Notes under the pieces: model-generated
Database searches by the model: none
What the model was told of the DNA's origin: nothing
The model's input: the letters and a program-made list of their open reading frames with translations, nothing else
Part shown: positions 9,187 to 18,460 of the stretch, in pieces
How the letters are laid out: every line of letters begins with the position of its first letter
Position numbering within the stretch: position 1 is the stretch's first letter
Position numbers and translations under genes: made by a program
Source of the DNA: Psychroflexus longus
GTDB taxonomy: Bacteria > Bacteroidota > Bacteroidia > Flavobacteriales > Flavobacteriaceae
Reading direction: 5' to 3'
DNA: 64,000 nucleotides
Assembly: GCF_020164595.1 (NCBI RefSeq)
Contig: NZ_JAIQZE010000002.1
Coordinates: 1 to 64,000, forward strand

Positions 9187-9221
9187 CAAAAAACACCTCC
9201 AAAATTTGGAGGTGTTTTGTA
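9187..9221. terminator. Bidirectional intrinsic terminator
   Basis: AAAACACCTCCAAA (9190-9203) pairs perfectly with TTTGGAGGTGTTTT (9205-9218), with A- and T-runs on both sides. It separates the convergent sorting-domain protein and M57 protease genes. Confidence 0.85.
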
Positions 9222-9244
9222 GCTAAAAAAAATAAACCCCATTT

Positions 9245-10144
9245 TTAATAGAGAAAGTTTAAGGCTGTGATGTCGTTGGAATTAAATTCACCATCTTCAT
9301 TATTGCTAAAACAAGCCAGCATAATGGAAGTGGAATCGTAACCGCTGGGAGTTCCAGGGATATAATTAGCGCCAACACCAGCAGTTCCTTCATTGGTGTT
9401 TTGACCACAACTTTGTCTACTGAAATAATCTGTGTGTCTAAAACCAACGGAATGTCCAATTTCATGAGTAATCACATGCTCAATCACATTGGTATTGTAA
9501 TTACTTAAACCGTAAATCTGAACAAATTTAAAAGGTCGTCCGTTACTAGGAAATCCAGCTGAACCTCCAGCACCACTAGGATTATTAACAGTATTATTGT
9601 AAACTACCATATCTTTATTTTGATAGCTAGTTCCAAATGTCAAATTGAAATTGATATTAAGATTTAACCGGTTATAATTATTGACAGCCCACTGTAATGC
9701 AGTTCTTTCCGAAGAGGTCAAAGCTTGACTTCCCCCTGTATAACCAATAACATTAATCGTTCTTGGACTTACCAGGGCGTTGGTACTGTATTGCTTTTGG
9801 TGTATACTCTCGTATCCATCGAAGTTCATTTTCTCCAAATCCTCTGGGAACATGACGATGTCTCCTTCTACACGGATCACTTCTCTTTTCTCCCCGCCAG
9901 GAAGCACCATTTCTTCAAGCTGTGCTCCCAAAGGACTTAAATGGTTCTTGGAAATTAAATCCAATGTTTTCTGATCAAGATTGGAAGGTATTTCAGAAGT
10001 ATTGACTCCTAAAATGATACGGTCCGAAGTGTCTATTTCATTGGTATCCGCAACCTCTTCTGTCACAGTGTTCTCATTCTCACATGAAGTAATAAATAAT
10101 AATCCCAAAAATGCTGGAACAATAAAATGTTTAGTAATTGTCAT
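9245..10144 (-). CDS. M57-like zinc metalloprotease lipoprotein
   Basis: 299 residues. A lipobox (FITSC, Cys21) marks an exported lipoprotein. The catalytic zinc motif HEIGHSVGFRH (227-237) has the HExxHxxGxxH pattern of metzincins, with a likely Met-turn at SIML near the C-terminus. The region 130-299 resembles the M57 peptidase family. Residues 22-125 probably act as a pro-region or linker. Single gene, facing a terminator shared with the convergent cargo gene. A perfect 20-bp palindrome lies 21 bases upstream of the start, suggesting specific control. Confidence 0.85.
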   Translation of the reverse strand: MTITKHFIVPAFLGLLFITSCENENTVTEEVADTNEIDTSDRIILGVNTSEIPSNLDQKTLDLISKNHLSPLGAQLEEMVLPGGEKREVIRVEGDIVMFPEDLEKMNFDGYESIHQKQYSTNALVSPRTINVIGYTGGSQALTSSERTALQWAVNNYNRLNLNINFNLTFGTSYQNKDMVVYNNTVNNPSGAGGSAGFPSNGRPFKFVQIYGLSNYNTNVIEHVITHEIGHSVGFRHTDYFSRQSCGQNTNEGTAGVGANYIPGTPSGYDSTSIMLACFSNNEDGEFNSNDITALNFLY

Positions 10145-10165
10145 AAAATTTAGATTAAAGGTTAG

Positions 10166-10185
10166 TAATACTTGCGCAAGTATTA
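10166..10185. promoter_or_regulatory. Perfect 20-bp palindrome upstream of the M57 protease gene
   Basis: TAATACTTGC is followed at once by its reverse complement GCAAGTATTA. With no loop it suits a dimeric regulator's operator better than an RNA hairpin. It lies between the divergent protease gene and the 10329 gene, much nearer the former. Confidence 0.6.
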
Positions 10186-10328
10186 TTTAATATTGCTCTA
10201 ATTTCATTTTAAATGTTTAAACAGTAAGGTTAAGCTTAATAAATTTAGTTTTATTTAACAATAATTAAAACTTCTTCAAATTGTTCTTATTATTAAATTC
10301 CATTGAGATAAAACTTACCTAAACAATT

Positions 10329-10754
10329 ATGAAAAAATCAGTCAAAATCTTATCAGTACTCCTGTTTTTAGTTTTAGCTACAGAAGCTTCATCACAAATC
10401 ACAGCCTCATTCTACGCCAATAGCAACTCCTCAAAATTTGCGCTAGGCTACAATATCAATGAACGCTTCTGGACGGACCTTCGGGTGTATTCCGATACTA
10501 GTTTGGATAACGTCACACCAGAAATAGTCATCAATCACAACATCGTAAAAAAAAATAATTATGATATTTACTTTGGCGCAGGCGCTATTCTGAACAACAT
10601 TAATGCGGTTATCATTCCAGTAGGTATTGGCATTAAACCCATCGAAAGTCTCAGGAATCTATCCTTTAATATTGAATTTAACCCGATCTATGAATTTGAC
10701 CTTGAAGATGTGTTTATAAGAGGATTTATAGGCATTCGTTATATCTTAAATTAG
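10329..10754 (+). CDS. Small exported protein, probable outer-membrane beta-barrel
   Basis: 141 residues with a signal peptide (1-22, ending EASSQ). The rest alternates polar and hydrophobic residues in short strands (ASFYANSNSSKFALGYNI, YDIYFGAGAILN, FIRGFIGIRYIL) and ends on an aromatic-rich strand, as outer-membrane barrels do. No family was recognised. Upstream there is a 180-base region shared with the divergent protease gene. Confidence 0.6.
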   Translation: MKKSVKILSVLLFLVLATEASSQITASFYANSNSSKFALGYNINERFWTDLRVYSDTSLDNVTPEIVINHNIVKKNNYDIYFGAGAILNNINAVIIPVGIGIKPIESLRNLSFNIEFNPIYEFDLEDVFIRGFIGIRYILN

Positions 10755-10815
10755 GATCTGATAGTTCCATTTTGATATATTTACCGTTCAAAAACTAACT
10801 TAAAAACTATTAACT

Positions 10816-11217
10816 ATGAAAAAAACACTTTTAGTACTACTGATCTGTCTTGGAAATTACAGTATCAGTTTAGCACAGGATGAGGCATTTATGGAAGATG
10901 CTTTGAAACTTACAAGATTGTCTAACGATGCTGTTGAAGCCTCTTTCGGGCAATTATACGCCATGATTCCAGCAGAAAAACTGGAAGACTTTAAAGAAGA
11001 ATTAAAACCTGTTCTGGATAATTATTATACCAAAATGGCAAAAGTATCCATGGAATATTACAGCCATGAAGACGTAAAGCAACTCTTAGACTTTTACGAA
11101 TCCGATCTTGGTCAAAAAATGCTTGACGCCCAGGCCAAACTGACAGTGAGAAGTATGGAAATGGCTCAACCACTTAGTATGGAGCTGATGCCAATCGTTC
11201 AAAAGTATAGCAACTAA
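10816..11217 (+). CDS. DUF2059 family exported protein
   Basis: 133 residues with a signal peptide (1-20, ending SLAQ). The helical body matches DUF2059: repeated amphipathic helices with a YYSHEDVKQLLDFYESDLGQ stretch and then LDAQAKL. This family is widespread in Proteobacteria and Bacteroidota periplasms and has no established function. It follows the previous gene by 61 bases in the same direction and may be cotranscribed; a strong terminator follows. Confidence 0.8.
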   Translation: MKKTLLVLLICLGNYSISLAQDEAFMEDALKLTRLSNDAVEASFGQLYAMIPAEKLEDFKEELKPVLDNYYTKMAKVSMEYYSHEDVKQLLDFYESDLGQKMLDAQAKLTVRSMEMAQPLSMELMPIVQKYSN

Positions 11218-11239
11218 TTCAATTTAAAGTAAATTTATT

Positions 11240-11271
11240 AAACACCAGATTCTTAATCTGGTGTTTTTTAT
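11240..11271 (+). terminator. Intrinsic terminator
   Basis: AAACACCAGATT (11240-11251), loop CTT, AATCTGGTGTTT (11255-11266), then a T-run. It ends the DUF2059 transcript. Confidence 0.85.
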
Positions 11272-11329
11272 TTAAAAAAATGCCGATTGTTACTTAATCC
11301 AAGTTTATTGAAACTTTCCATCGTTAAAA

Positions 11330-11740
11330 GAACTTATTTAATCAATTTCAACTTCAGTTTACAGCCAGTTCAAAGAAAACGATATGAAGCTCAGTCTTTC
11401 GGGACTTCTTGATATGGTCTTCAGGTGCTTTTGAATCTGGTATCAATCGATTTGCCATCAAGCCTTCCGTCAGCTATTTTATTTCAGAACGCACTTCCAT
11501 CGATATCAATTTTAGTTCTCCAAGGCTCAATGATTTAGACCTGAATGCTGTCAATTCTTATTACAATTCGTATGCTTTTATCCCTAAGTTGAGAACTAGC
11601 TTTTTCAACAAAAAAAGTTAGAGTATTTTTTAAATCGGTTATCGACTCGGAGCTATTAAATGTGATGCAGACTATAGCGTACAGAGAATTGCAAGTCATA
11701 GAGATTTTAGTGGAAGAATTTCCGTGATCAATTAGCTATA
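11330..11740 (+). pseudogene. Decayed outer-membrane beta-barrel gene
   Basis: The open frame 11409-11621 has no recognisable start region but reads like barrel strands (FAIKPSVSYFISERTSIDIN, FIPKLRTSFF). After its stop at a run of A bases, another frame continues as IGYRLGAIKCDADYSVQRI up to a TAG at about 11738, as expected of a final barrel strand region. The upstream part (11330-11408) also carries frame breaks. I infer a frameshifted remnant of a small outer-membrane protein gene. A short functional ORF cannot be excluded. Confidence 0.4.
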
Positions 11741-11771
11741 AAAATTCATGTATATAAATTCACTTCTATTC

Positions 11772-11779
11772 TAAATTTG
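11772..11779 (+). promoter_or_regulatory. -7 promoter element of the DUF885 gene
   Basis: TAAATTTG is an exact TAnnTTTG match, about 94 bases before the chosen start at 11873. Confidence 0.5.
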
Positions 11780-11872
11780 ACTTGAGGCCGTTTAAAGTAA
11801 AGATGCCTTTTTTTGACGCTATTTAAAACCTTAAAAATATTAACTTTAAGATCTAATTTTAAATCTAAACGC

Positions 11873-13702
11873 ATGTCAACAAAACCACTTTTACCAATAG
11901 TACTGATGGCATTCCTGTTTTTAGGAATTTCCTGTCAGGAACCCGCCGAAAAAGAAGATGTCAATGAAAAATTGACCTCCTGGCTGGATGAAAAACACGA
12001 AGAATCCCTTCAGAAAAGCCCTTTAAGATTAACATCTCTAGGAAGAAAAGACCGCTATGACGAAATCGATGACATGAGTCTTCAAGCTTTGGAAGATGAA
12101 ACTCAGTGGATGCAGGAAAGTGTAGAGGAGCTTAAGGCTGAATTCAACTACGACGAGTTGGATGAGCAAGGTCAATTATCTTACGATTTGTGGGTGTATC
12201 AAAATGAGATGAAGCAAAAAGAGGTGAAATATGCTCCAATGGAGTATGTATTTGACCAAATGACTTCTATCCACACTCGCCTTCCTAATATGCTGATTAA
12301 CTTTCATAAGGTAGATAGTCTTCAGGATATGGAAGCTTATATCAGTCGTGTGGAGAAAATGGGAAGAGCTTCAGAACAACTACTGGACAGAGCCGAATCC
12401 CAGGCCGAGAATAATATCCTACCTCCACGATTTGCTTTAGAAATTGTTCAAAAACAATCCAGGTCTCTTCTAAAAGGACAACCCTTTGAGGATACCGAGG
12501 AAGCTTCAGCCATCTTTCAGGACGTGACCAAAAAAATAAATGCATTAGTTGAAGCTGAATTAATTTCAGAAGAAAAGGCTGAAGAACTCAAAGAGTCTTC
12601 AAGACAAACCTTACTTAAAGTCTTTAAACCTGCTTATGAAAATCTAATCGCCTGGACCGAAAAAGAACTTCCAAACACAGAGGAAACACCAACAGGTGTC
12701 AGTCGTCATGAAAACGGTGCAGAGTACTATGATTATAAATTGAGTGCTTCCACCACTACCAACCTCACGGCCGATGAAATTCATAATATTGGTCTCCAAG
12801 AAGTAAAACGCATCCAGGAAGAGATGAAAGCAATCAAGGAAGAAGTGGGTTTTGAGGGCGACCTGCAGGCGTTTTTCAAATTTATAAACGAAGATAAACA
12901 GTTTTACTTCCCCAATACAGATGAAGGCCGGCAAGCTTATCTCGATCTAGCAACCAAATACATCGACGAAATCACCGAAAAACTTCCAGACTATTTTGGG
13001 ATTTTACCAAAAGCTGATTTAGAGGTAAAGCGTGTGGAAGCTTTTAGAGAACAAGATGGTGCCCCACAGCATTATATGGCAGGAACTCCGGATGGATCCA
13101 GGTCTGGGACCTATTATGTCCATCTTTCCGACATGACGTCCATGCCAAAATCAACTTTGGAAGGTGTAGCTTACCACGAGGGAAATCCAGGCCATCACAT
13201 GCAGATTTCTATAGCTCAGGAGCTAGAAGATATTCCAAAATTCAGAACACAGGGCGGCTATAATGCTTATGTAGAAGGCTGGGCTCTATATTCTGAAAAG
13301 CTCGCCAAAGAAATGGGGCAATACGAAAATCCTTATTACGATTTCGGCCGCTTGGTCAACGAAATCTGGAGAGCGATTCGTCTGGTTGTTGATACAGGAT
13401 TACACTCCAAAGGCTGGACCGAAGCAGATGCTATAAAATATTTTAGTGAAAATTCATCCGTTTCAGATGGTGCTATTCAGGCAGAGGTCAGACGCTACAT
13501 GGTTATTCCAGGTCAGGCTACCGGTTACAAAATTGGTATGCTCAAGATTGGCGAGCTAAGACTAAAGGCAGAGCAGGAACTCGGTGATGATTTCAATGTC
13601 AAAGAATTCCACGATTTAATTCTTGGTAGCGGAGCTTTACCATTAAATTATCTGGAACAACAAGTGGATTCCTGGATAGAGCAAAATAAAGGAAACGCTT
13701 AA
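11873..13702 (+). CDS. DUF885 family lipoprotein, probable metallopeptidase
   Basis: 609 residues from ATG 11873, chosen because it places a normal lipoprotein signal (LFLGISC, Cys21) at the N-terminus; ATG 11813 would add a 20-residue basic leader. The DUF885 domain covers about 40-600. The zinc-site-like motif HEGNPGHH (435-442) with AYVEGWALYSEKLAKEMG downstream (a glutamate-bearing helix) fits a gluzincin-like peptidase. Related proteins are annotated as dipeptidyl or carboxypeptidases. It would act in the periplasm or at the surface. Single gene ending in a terminator shared with the convergent phosphoesterase. Confidence 0.85.
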   Translation: MSTKPLLPIVLMAFLFLGISCQEPAEKEDVNEKLTSWLDEKHEESLQKSPLRLTSLGRKDRYDEIDDMSLQALEDETQWMQESVEELKAEFNYDELDEQGQLSYDLWVYQNEMKQKEVKYAPMEYVFDQMTSIHTRLPNMLINFHKVDSLQDMEAYISRVEKMGRASEQLLDRAESQAENNILPPRFALEIVQKQSRSLLKGQPFEDTEEASAIFQDVTKKINALVEAELISEEKAEELKESSRQTLLKVFKPAYENLIAWTEKELPNTEETPTGVSRHENGAEYYDYKLSASTTTNLTADEIHNIGLQEVKRIQEEMKAIKEEVGFEGDLQAFFKFINEDKQFYFPNTDEGRQAYLDLATKYIDEITEKLPDYFGILPKADLEVKRVEAFREQDGAPQHYMAGTPDGSRSGTYYVHLSDMTSMPKSTLEGVAYHEGNPGHHMQISIAQELEDIPKFRTQGGYNAYVEGWALYSEKLAKEMGQYENPYYDFGRLVNEIWRAIRLVVDTGLHSKGWTEADAIKYFSENSSVSDGAIQAEVRRYMVIPGQATGYKIGMLKIGELRLKAEQELGDDFNVKEFHDLILGSGALPLNYLEQQVDSWIEQNKGNA

Positions 13703-13728
13703 AATCTTATTTTGAAAATTGAAAAAGT

Positions 13729-13760
13729 AAAAGTGCAACTCAATGAGTTGCACTTTTTTT
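13729..13760. terminator. Bidirectional intrinsic terminator
   Basis: AAAAGTGCAACTC (13729-13741), loop AAT, GAGTTGCACTTTT (13745-13757), with T-runs on both strands between convergent genes. Confidence 0.85.
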
Positions 13761-14985
13761 ATACTTCAGAAGCAGATTTACGTTTTAGCTTGATCACGGT
13801 AATTTCTGGCCATATACCTACCCTACCGGGATACGCTAAATACCCAAATCCACGATTCACGTTGATAAACCGCTTGGCGTTTTCATAAAGACCAGCCCAT
13901 TGGTCATAGCGATATTGCACCGGGCTCCATTTGAACCAGCCGGGAATTTCGATCCCAAACTGCATTCCGTGAGTGTGTCCGCTTAAAGTTAGTTGTACAT
14001 CTTTTTCATGATTTTTGATTACCTCATCCCAATGCGAAGGATCGTGACTCATCAATATTTTAAAGTCTTTCGCATCCACACCTTCTGCAGCTTTATCAAA
14101 ATCTCCAGCTTTTTTAAAACCTCCTTTACCCCAATTTTCGACACCGATTAATTTGAGTTTGCTTTGTCCACGCCTTATTTCTCGATTTTCGTTTCTTAGC
14201 AAATCCCAACCCATTTCAGCGTGAGTTTGAACTAGTGCTTCAAAATTCTTTTGCTTTTTATCTTGACTTTCAAAATTGTGATAATCCCCATAATCATGGT
14301 TCCCAAGAATGGAAAATACCCCGTCTTTAGACTTCAACTTCTTAAAAACCGAAGTCCAAGGCGTCATTTCATCAGCCAAATTATTTACCAGATCTCCTGT
14401 AAACAGGATCACATCCGACTCCTGCTCATTAACCAGATCAATAGCGTATTCTATTTTTTTAGCATTATCGAAACTCCCGCTATGAATATCGCTTAGTTGA
14501 GTAATTTGGTAACCTTCAAAGGCTTCGGGCAGGTTGTCAAACTCCAATTCGTAAGACAAAACTTTAAAATTGTATTTACCCTTATACATACCGTAGAGTA
14601 GAGATAGGAAAGGAATCGCCCCCAAACCAAGCGCGATGGTACTGATGAATTTCCGCCGTGAAGGTATATTTTCAACAGAAGAGGTAGAGAATTTTCTATA
14701 AACAAAAACAGAAAGCCTGACAATATCTTCGCCAAACATCCATAGAATCACACTAAGCTTTAAAGCAATAATACTCAGGAAAGCCCCTATCATATAGGCT
14801 CGAAAACCCGTCAACGATCCATGCGGAGTCGGTTGATAAAAGGAATAAAACAGCAATCCCAAAACAACTACCGTTATTCCCACATATACAGAAAGGCTCC
14901 ACCAAAATTTAAAAAGCGTCCTGAACGCTTGGAAAGCATAGACTTCCAATGCCAATAAAATGGCAATTGTAATAATCCACCGCAT
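13759..14985 (-). CDS. Membrane-anchored calcineurin-like metallophosphoesterase
   Basis: 408 residues. Several hydrophobic helices (1-18, 32-50, 62-85 and around 113-132) anchor a phosphoesterase domain at 140-400. Dinuclear-metal motifs are intact and ordered: SDIHSG (Asp166, His168), GDLVNN (197-202), GNHD (228-231), His314 in MSHDPSH, and GHTHG (336-340). This is the YkuE/YaeI-like group, proposed to act on lipid phosphates such as UDP-diacylglucosamine in some species; substrate unknown here. A twin-basic RRKF stretch at 110-113 precedes the last helix but lacks a full Tat motif. Single gene. Confidence 0.85.
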   Translation of the reverse strand: MRWIITIAILLALEVYAFQAFRTLFKFWWSLSVYVGITVVVLGLLFYSFYQPTPHGSLTGFRAYMIGAFLSIIALKLSVILWMFGEDIVRLSVFVYRKFSTSSVENIPSRRKFISTIALGLGAIPFLSLLYGMYKGKYNFKVLSYELEFDNLPEAFEGYQITQLSDIHSGSFDNAKKIEYAIDLVNEQESDVILFTGDLVNNLADEMTPWTSVFKKLKSKDGVFSILGNHDYGDYHNFESQDKKQKNFEALVQTHAEMGWDLLRNENREIRRGQSKLKLIGVENWGKGGFKKAGDFDKAAEGVDAKDFKILMSHDPSHWDEVIKNHEKDVQLTLSGHTHGMQFGIEIPGWFKWSPVQYRYDQWAGLYENAKRFINVNRGFGYLAYPGRVGIWPEITVIKLKRKSASEV

Positions 14986-14996
14986 CTTTTTTTGTG

Positions 14997-15004
14997 CAAA
15001 TATA
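14997..15004 (-). promoter_or_regulatory. -7 promoter element of the phosphoesterase gene
   Basis: TATATTTG on the minus strand, exact TAnnTTTG, 11 bases before the start codon, which implies a very short leader. Confidence 0.55.
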
Positions 15005-15237
15005 TCCCTGACAAAAGCTTAAGCACCTGATTTGTGTAAAGTTTTAGAAGATTTTATTCTGATTTTAATCCTGCAAGATTACAGGTGTAGAAGACCACTA
15101 AAACTTAGTCTAAACTTAAGGCAGATGTCTGCCTCCGTGTCCCAATGAAGGAAACGATGAAGATTCGTGATTTGTATAAAAAACTAATTATTATGACCCA
15201 AACACAATCGAAATATTAATTCAAAAACAAGATGTCA

Positions 15238-15299
15238 GGGCTAACGCCCCTTTGTTAATTTTGATCATACGTGCTGATAAGATTAAAGGGCTCCGCCCC
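15238..15299. repeat. Paired GC-rich palindromes (REP-like)
   Basis: GGGC-TAAC-GCCC (15238-15249) and GGGC-TCC-GCCC (15288-15298) are two related hairpins about 40 bases apart. CCCTTT after the first can also pair with AAAGGG before the second. GC-rich palindromes in AT-rich intergenic DNA suggest a dispersed REP-type repeat; copy number cannot be seen here. Confidence 0.45.
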
Positions 15300-15486
15300 T
15301 AATTTTTAAAGACTCAGTACAATAAAATTGAGCTAATGAGCCACTGTGCAGAAGCAATAAATCTTTATGATTAAAAGCATCGCATAATCAAAGGGGTAGA
15401 GTCCCGAAATCTTTGCAAACAAACCTCAACTTCCATTTGGGCTAAGCCATAATTTCAGTTAAATTTACATTCAACAAAACAGAATT

Positions 15487-18306
15487 ATGGCTTCCAAAAA
15501 ACGACTTTTCCTAGTAGACGCATACGCAATGATATTCCGTGGGTATTACGCCCTAATCAAGAATCCAAGAATCAATTCTAAAGGTCAGGACACTTCAGCT
15601 ATTATGGGATTTATGAATTCGCTTTTTGATGTCATCAAGCGAGAAAACCCAGATCATCTCGCCGTGTGTTTCGACAAAGACGGCAGTAAGGAGCGAAAAG
15701 AAATTTACGAGGACTACAAAGCCAACCGTGACGAAACGCCAACAGTCATCAAAGACTCTATACCCATTATACAAGATATTCTCCATGCCATGGAAATTCC
15801 TGTTATTGAGATTTCAGGAATGGAGGCTGATGATATCATTGGCACTTTAGCCAAACAAGCCGAAAAGGAAGGCTACGAAGTCCACATGGTCACGCCAGAC
15901 AAAGATTTTGCTCAATTGGTCAGCGAAAATATCTTTATGCAACGCCCAGCCAGAATGGGTAATGGCGTTGAAAAATGGGGCATTCCCGAAGTTCAAAAGA
16001 AATTTGGTGTAGAACGTCCAGAACAAGTCATCGATTTTTTGGGCATGATGGGCGATGCATCTGATAATATTCCTGGACTTCCAGGGGTTGGTGAAAAAAC
16101 AGCCAAGAAATTTCTTGCCCAATTTGGATCTATGGAAGCCTTACTGGACAATACTGATCAACTGAAAGGAAAGATGAAGGAGAAAGTGGAAGAAAATGCA
16201 GAGCTTGGCCGATTATCCAAAAAACTGGCGACCATTTTCACCGATTGTGATGTGACCTTCGATGAATCTAAATATGAAGTTTCCCCTCCAGATGTAGAAA
16301 AAGTATTGGAAATATTCAAAGATTTAGAGTTCAGACGTCTGACCGAGCAGTTTGTCAAAATGTACAACAAAGGTGAAGAAGCTACAGATGATAGTTCTAC
16401 TTCAAGCACTTCCAAAACTGCGGGTGCTGGTCAGTTTTCCTTATTTGGAAACGACACCGATGCCTCCAATGTTGATCCATCGGATTTTGATGGTTACAAG
16501 ACTTTAGAAAACACAGATCACCATTATCAATATGTAAAAGGAAACATGTCTGTGAAGTTGTTCATGGACAAACTCATGAAACAGACTTCGGTGTGTTTTG
16601 ACACCGAAACCACAAGCCTGAAAACCCTGGATGCCGAATTGGTTGGCATTGCCTTTTCATGGGAAGCCCATAGAGGCTACTACGTCGCTTTTCCTGAAGA
16701 TCAGGATGAAGCGCAGGAATTAATTGAGGTCCTTAGACCATTTTTTGAATCGGAAGAGATTGAAAAAATCGGTCAAAATTTAAAGTACGACATCAAGGTT
16801 TTAGCCAACTACAGCCTCAAAGTCAAAGGGCCTTTGTTTGATACCATGCTGGCACACTATATCATCAATCCAGATATGCGTCATAACATGAATGTCCTGG
16901 CGGAGACTTACCTCAACTATTCCCCTCAACCTATCGAAGACTTGATTGGTAAAGGGAAAAATCAAAAGTCGATGCGCATGGTGGATTTGGAAGACCAAAC
17001 TCAATATGCGGTAGAAGATGCCGATATCACTTTTCAGCTGAAAACTTTTTTTGATAAAGAGTTGAAAGAAGCCTCTAACCAGCCCTTGTTCAAAGACATG
17101 GAAATTCCTTTACTTCGTGTATTGGCTGCCATGGAAATTGAAGGGATCAATCTGGATAAATCCGCTTTAGAAAACATTTCAGAAAAGCTGAATAAGGATA
17201 TTGAACGCTTGGAAAAATCAGTCTATGAGGAAGCTGGAGAAGAATTCAACATCGGTTCGCCAAAACAACTGGGTGAGATTCTTTTTGGGAAATTAGAAAT
17301 TGCCAAGAAACCGAAAAAAACTAAGTCAGGTCAATATTCAACGGCGGAAGATGTACTGTCTGAATATTCTAAAGATCATAAAATCGTGAGAGAAGTTTTG
17401 GAGTGGAGACAGCTTTCTAAACTGAAAAGCACTTACGTCGATGCTCTACCAAAACAAATTCACCCCAGAACCAAACGCGTACACACGGAGTTTATGCAAA
17501 CGGTAGCGGCAACAGGAAGATTAAGCTCCAACAATCCCAACCTACAAAACATTCCTATCCGAACAGAACGCGGCCGTGAAGTGAGAAAAGCCTTTGTCCC
17601 AAGAGATGATAATCATGTCTTGCTCGCTGCCGATTATTCTCAGATAGAATTGCGAATCATTGCCGCGTTGAGTCAAGAAGAGAACATGATGGAAGCCTTT
17701 AAAAACGGTAAAGACATTCACGCTTCCACTGCTGCCAAAGTTTTCAATGTCAACATTGAAGACGTCACCCGCGAGCAACGAAGCAATGCGAAAACCGTTA
17801 ACTTCGGAATCATCTACGGCGTATCTGCCTTTGGCTTGAGCAATCAAACGGATTTAACCCGAGGAGAGTCCAAAGAACTGATTGAAACTTACTACAAGAC
17901 TTATCCAAAACTCAGAAGTTATATGGATGAGCAGGTGGAATTTGCCCGAGAACATGGCTATGTCAAAACCGTGATGGGCAGACGTCGTTATTTGAAAGAT
18001 ATCAATGCCAAAAATAATGTGGTGCGGAGTGCCGCAGAACGAAATGCTGTGAATGCGCCCATTCAGGGAAGTGCAGCTGATATCATCAAAGTCGCCATGA
18101 TCAACATTTATGAAGCCATGGAAGAAAAGAACTTCAAGTCCAAAATGCTACTTCAGGTGCATGATGAATTGATCTTCGATGCGCATAAAGATGAACTCGA
18201 AGAGCTCAAGGCTTTGGTCAAAGATAAAATGGAAAACGCTTTTAAACTGGATGTTCCTCTGGATGTCGATATGGGAACCGGACAAAATTGGTTGGAAGCG
18301 CATTAA
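15487..18306 (+). CDS. polA: DNA polymerase I
   Basis: 939 residues, full length for the family. The N-terminal 5' nuclease spans about 5-290 (FLVDAYAMIFRGYYAL, MEADDIIGTLA, TPDKDFAQLV). The 3'-5' exonuclease domain keeps its first metal-binding motif (CFDTETT, Asp372/Glu374) with a second at GQNLKYDIKVL, so proofreading is likely functional. Polymerase motif A is ADYSQIELR (Asp716), motif C is VHDELIFD (Asp893), and the O-helix region reads RSNAKTVNFGIIYG. A low-complexity Ser/Thr-rich linker (about 300-320) joins the nuclease parts. It fills gaps in repair and lagging-strand synthesis. Single gene. Confidence 0.98.
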   Translation: MASKKRLFLVDAYAMIFRGYYALIKNPRINSKGQDTSAIMGFMNSLFDVIKRENPDHLAVCFDKDGSKERKEIYEDYKANRDETPTVIKDSIPIIQDILHAMEIPVIEISGMEADDIIGTLAKQAEKEGYEVHMVTPDKDFAQLVSENIFMQRPARMGNGVEKWGIPEVQKKFGVERPEQVIDFLGMMGDASDNIPGLPGVGEKTAKKFLAQFGSMEALLDNTDQLKGKMKEKVEENAELGRLSKKLATIFTDCDVTFDESKYEVSPPDVEKVLEIFKDLEFRRLTEQFVKMYNKGEEATDDSSTSSTSKTAGAGQFSLFGNDTDASNVDPSDFDGYKTLENTDHHYQYVKGNMSVKLFMDKLMKQTSVCFDTETTSLKTLDAELVGIAFSWEAHRGYYVAFPEDQDEAQELIEVLRPFFESEEIEKIGQNLKYDIKVLANYSLKVKGPLFDTMLAHYIINPDMRHNMNVLAETYLNYSPQPIEDLIGKGKNQKSMRMVDLEDQTQYAVEDADITFQLKTFFDKELKEASNQPLFKDMEIPLLRVLAAMEIEGINLDKSALENISEKLNKDIERLEKSVYEEAGEEFNIGSPKQLGEILFGKLEIAKKPKKTKSGQYSTAEDVLSEYSKDHKIVREVLEWRQLSKLKSTYVDALPKQIHPRTKRVHTEFMQTVAATGRLSSNNPNLQNIPIRTERGREVRKAFVPRDDNHVLLAADYSQIELRIIAALSQEENMMEAFKNGKDIHASTAAKVFNVNIEDVTREQRSNAKTVNFGIIYGVSAFGLSNQTDLTRGESKELIETYYKTYPKLRSYMDEQVEFAREHGYVKTVMGRRRYLKDINAKNNVVRSAAERNAVNAPIQGSAADIIKVAMINIYEAMEEKNFKSKMLLQVHDELIFDAHKDELEELKALVKDKMENAFKLDVPLDVDMGTGQNWLEAH

Positions 18307-18309
18307 AAA

Positions 18310-18337
18310 ATACCCCGAGGCAAAGTCATCGGGGTAT
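18310..18337 (+). terminator. Probable terminator after polA
   Basis: ATACCCCGA (18310-18318) pairs with TCGGGGTAT (18329-18337) across a 10-base loop. The following T-run is weak. Confidence 0.55.
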
Positions 18338-18368
18338 CTGTATTCGATCTTATTGATCCTGCTTTGTC

Positions 18369-18435
18369 AACCTGAACTCGGTTCAGGTTCTAAGTCAAGT
18401 GATTGATTAATTAGATGCTGAAACAAGTTCAGCAT
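18369..18435. repeat. Two related hairpins between polA and leuS
   Basis: AACCTGAAC-TCG-GTTCAGGTT (18369-18389) and ATGCTGAA-ACAAG-TTCAGCAT (18415-18435) share the core CTGAA/TTCAG. The second, followed on the minus strand by no long T-run, lies just beyond the leuS stop and may act as its terminator. The paired layout resembles a dispersed palindromic repeat of Flavobacteria. Confidence 0.5.
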
Positions 18436-18460
18436 GATAATTTTTTATAAACCAGGTTAA

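Larger units (their letters stand above)
14986..15486. other. 500-base non-coding region with GC hairpins
   Basis: No coding frame was found. Left end holds the phosphoesterase promoter. In the middle two GC-rich hairpins (15238-15249 and 15288-15298) are part of a repeat described separately. The polA leader occupies the right end; the region just before ATG 15487 has only a poor -7 match (TAAATTTA). Confidence 0.5.
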
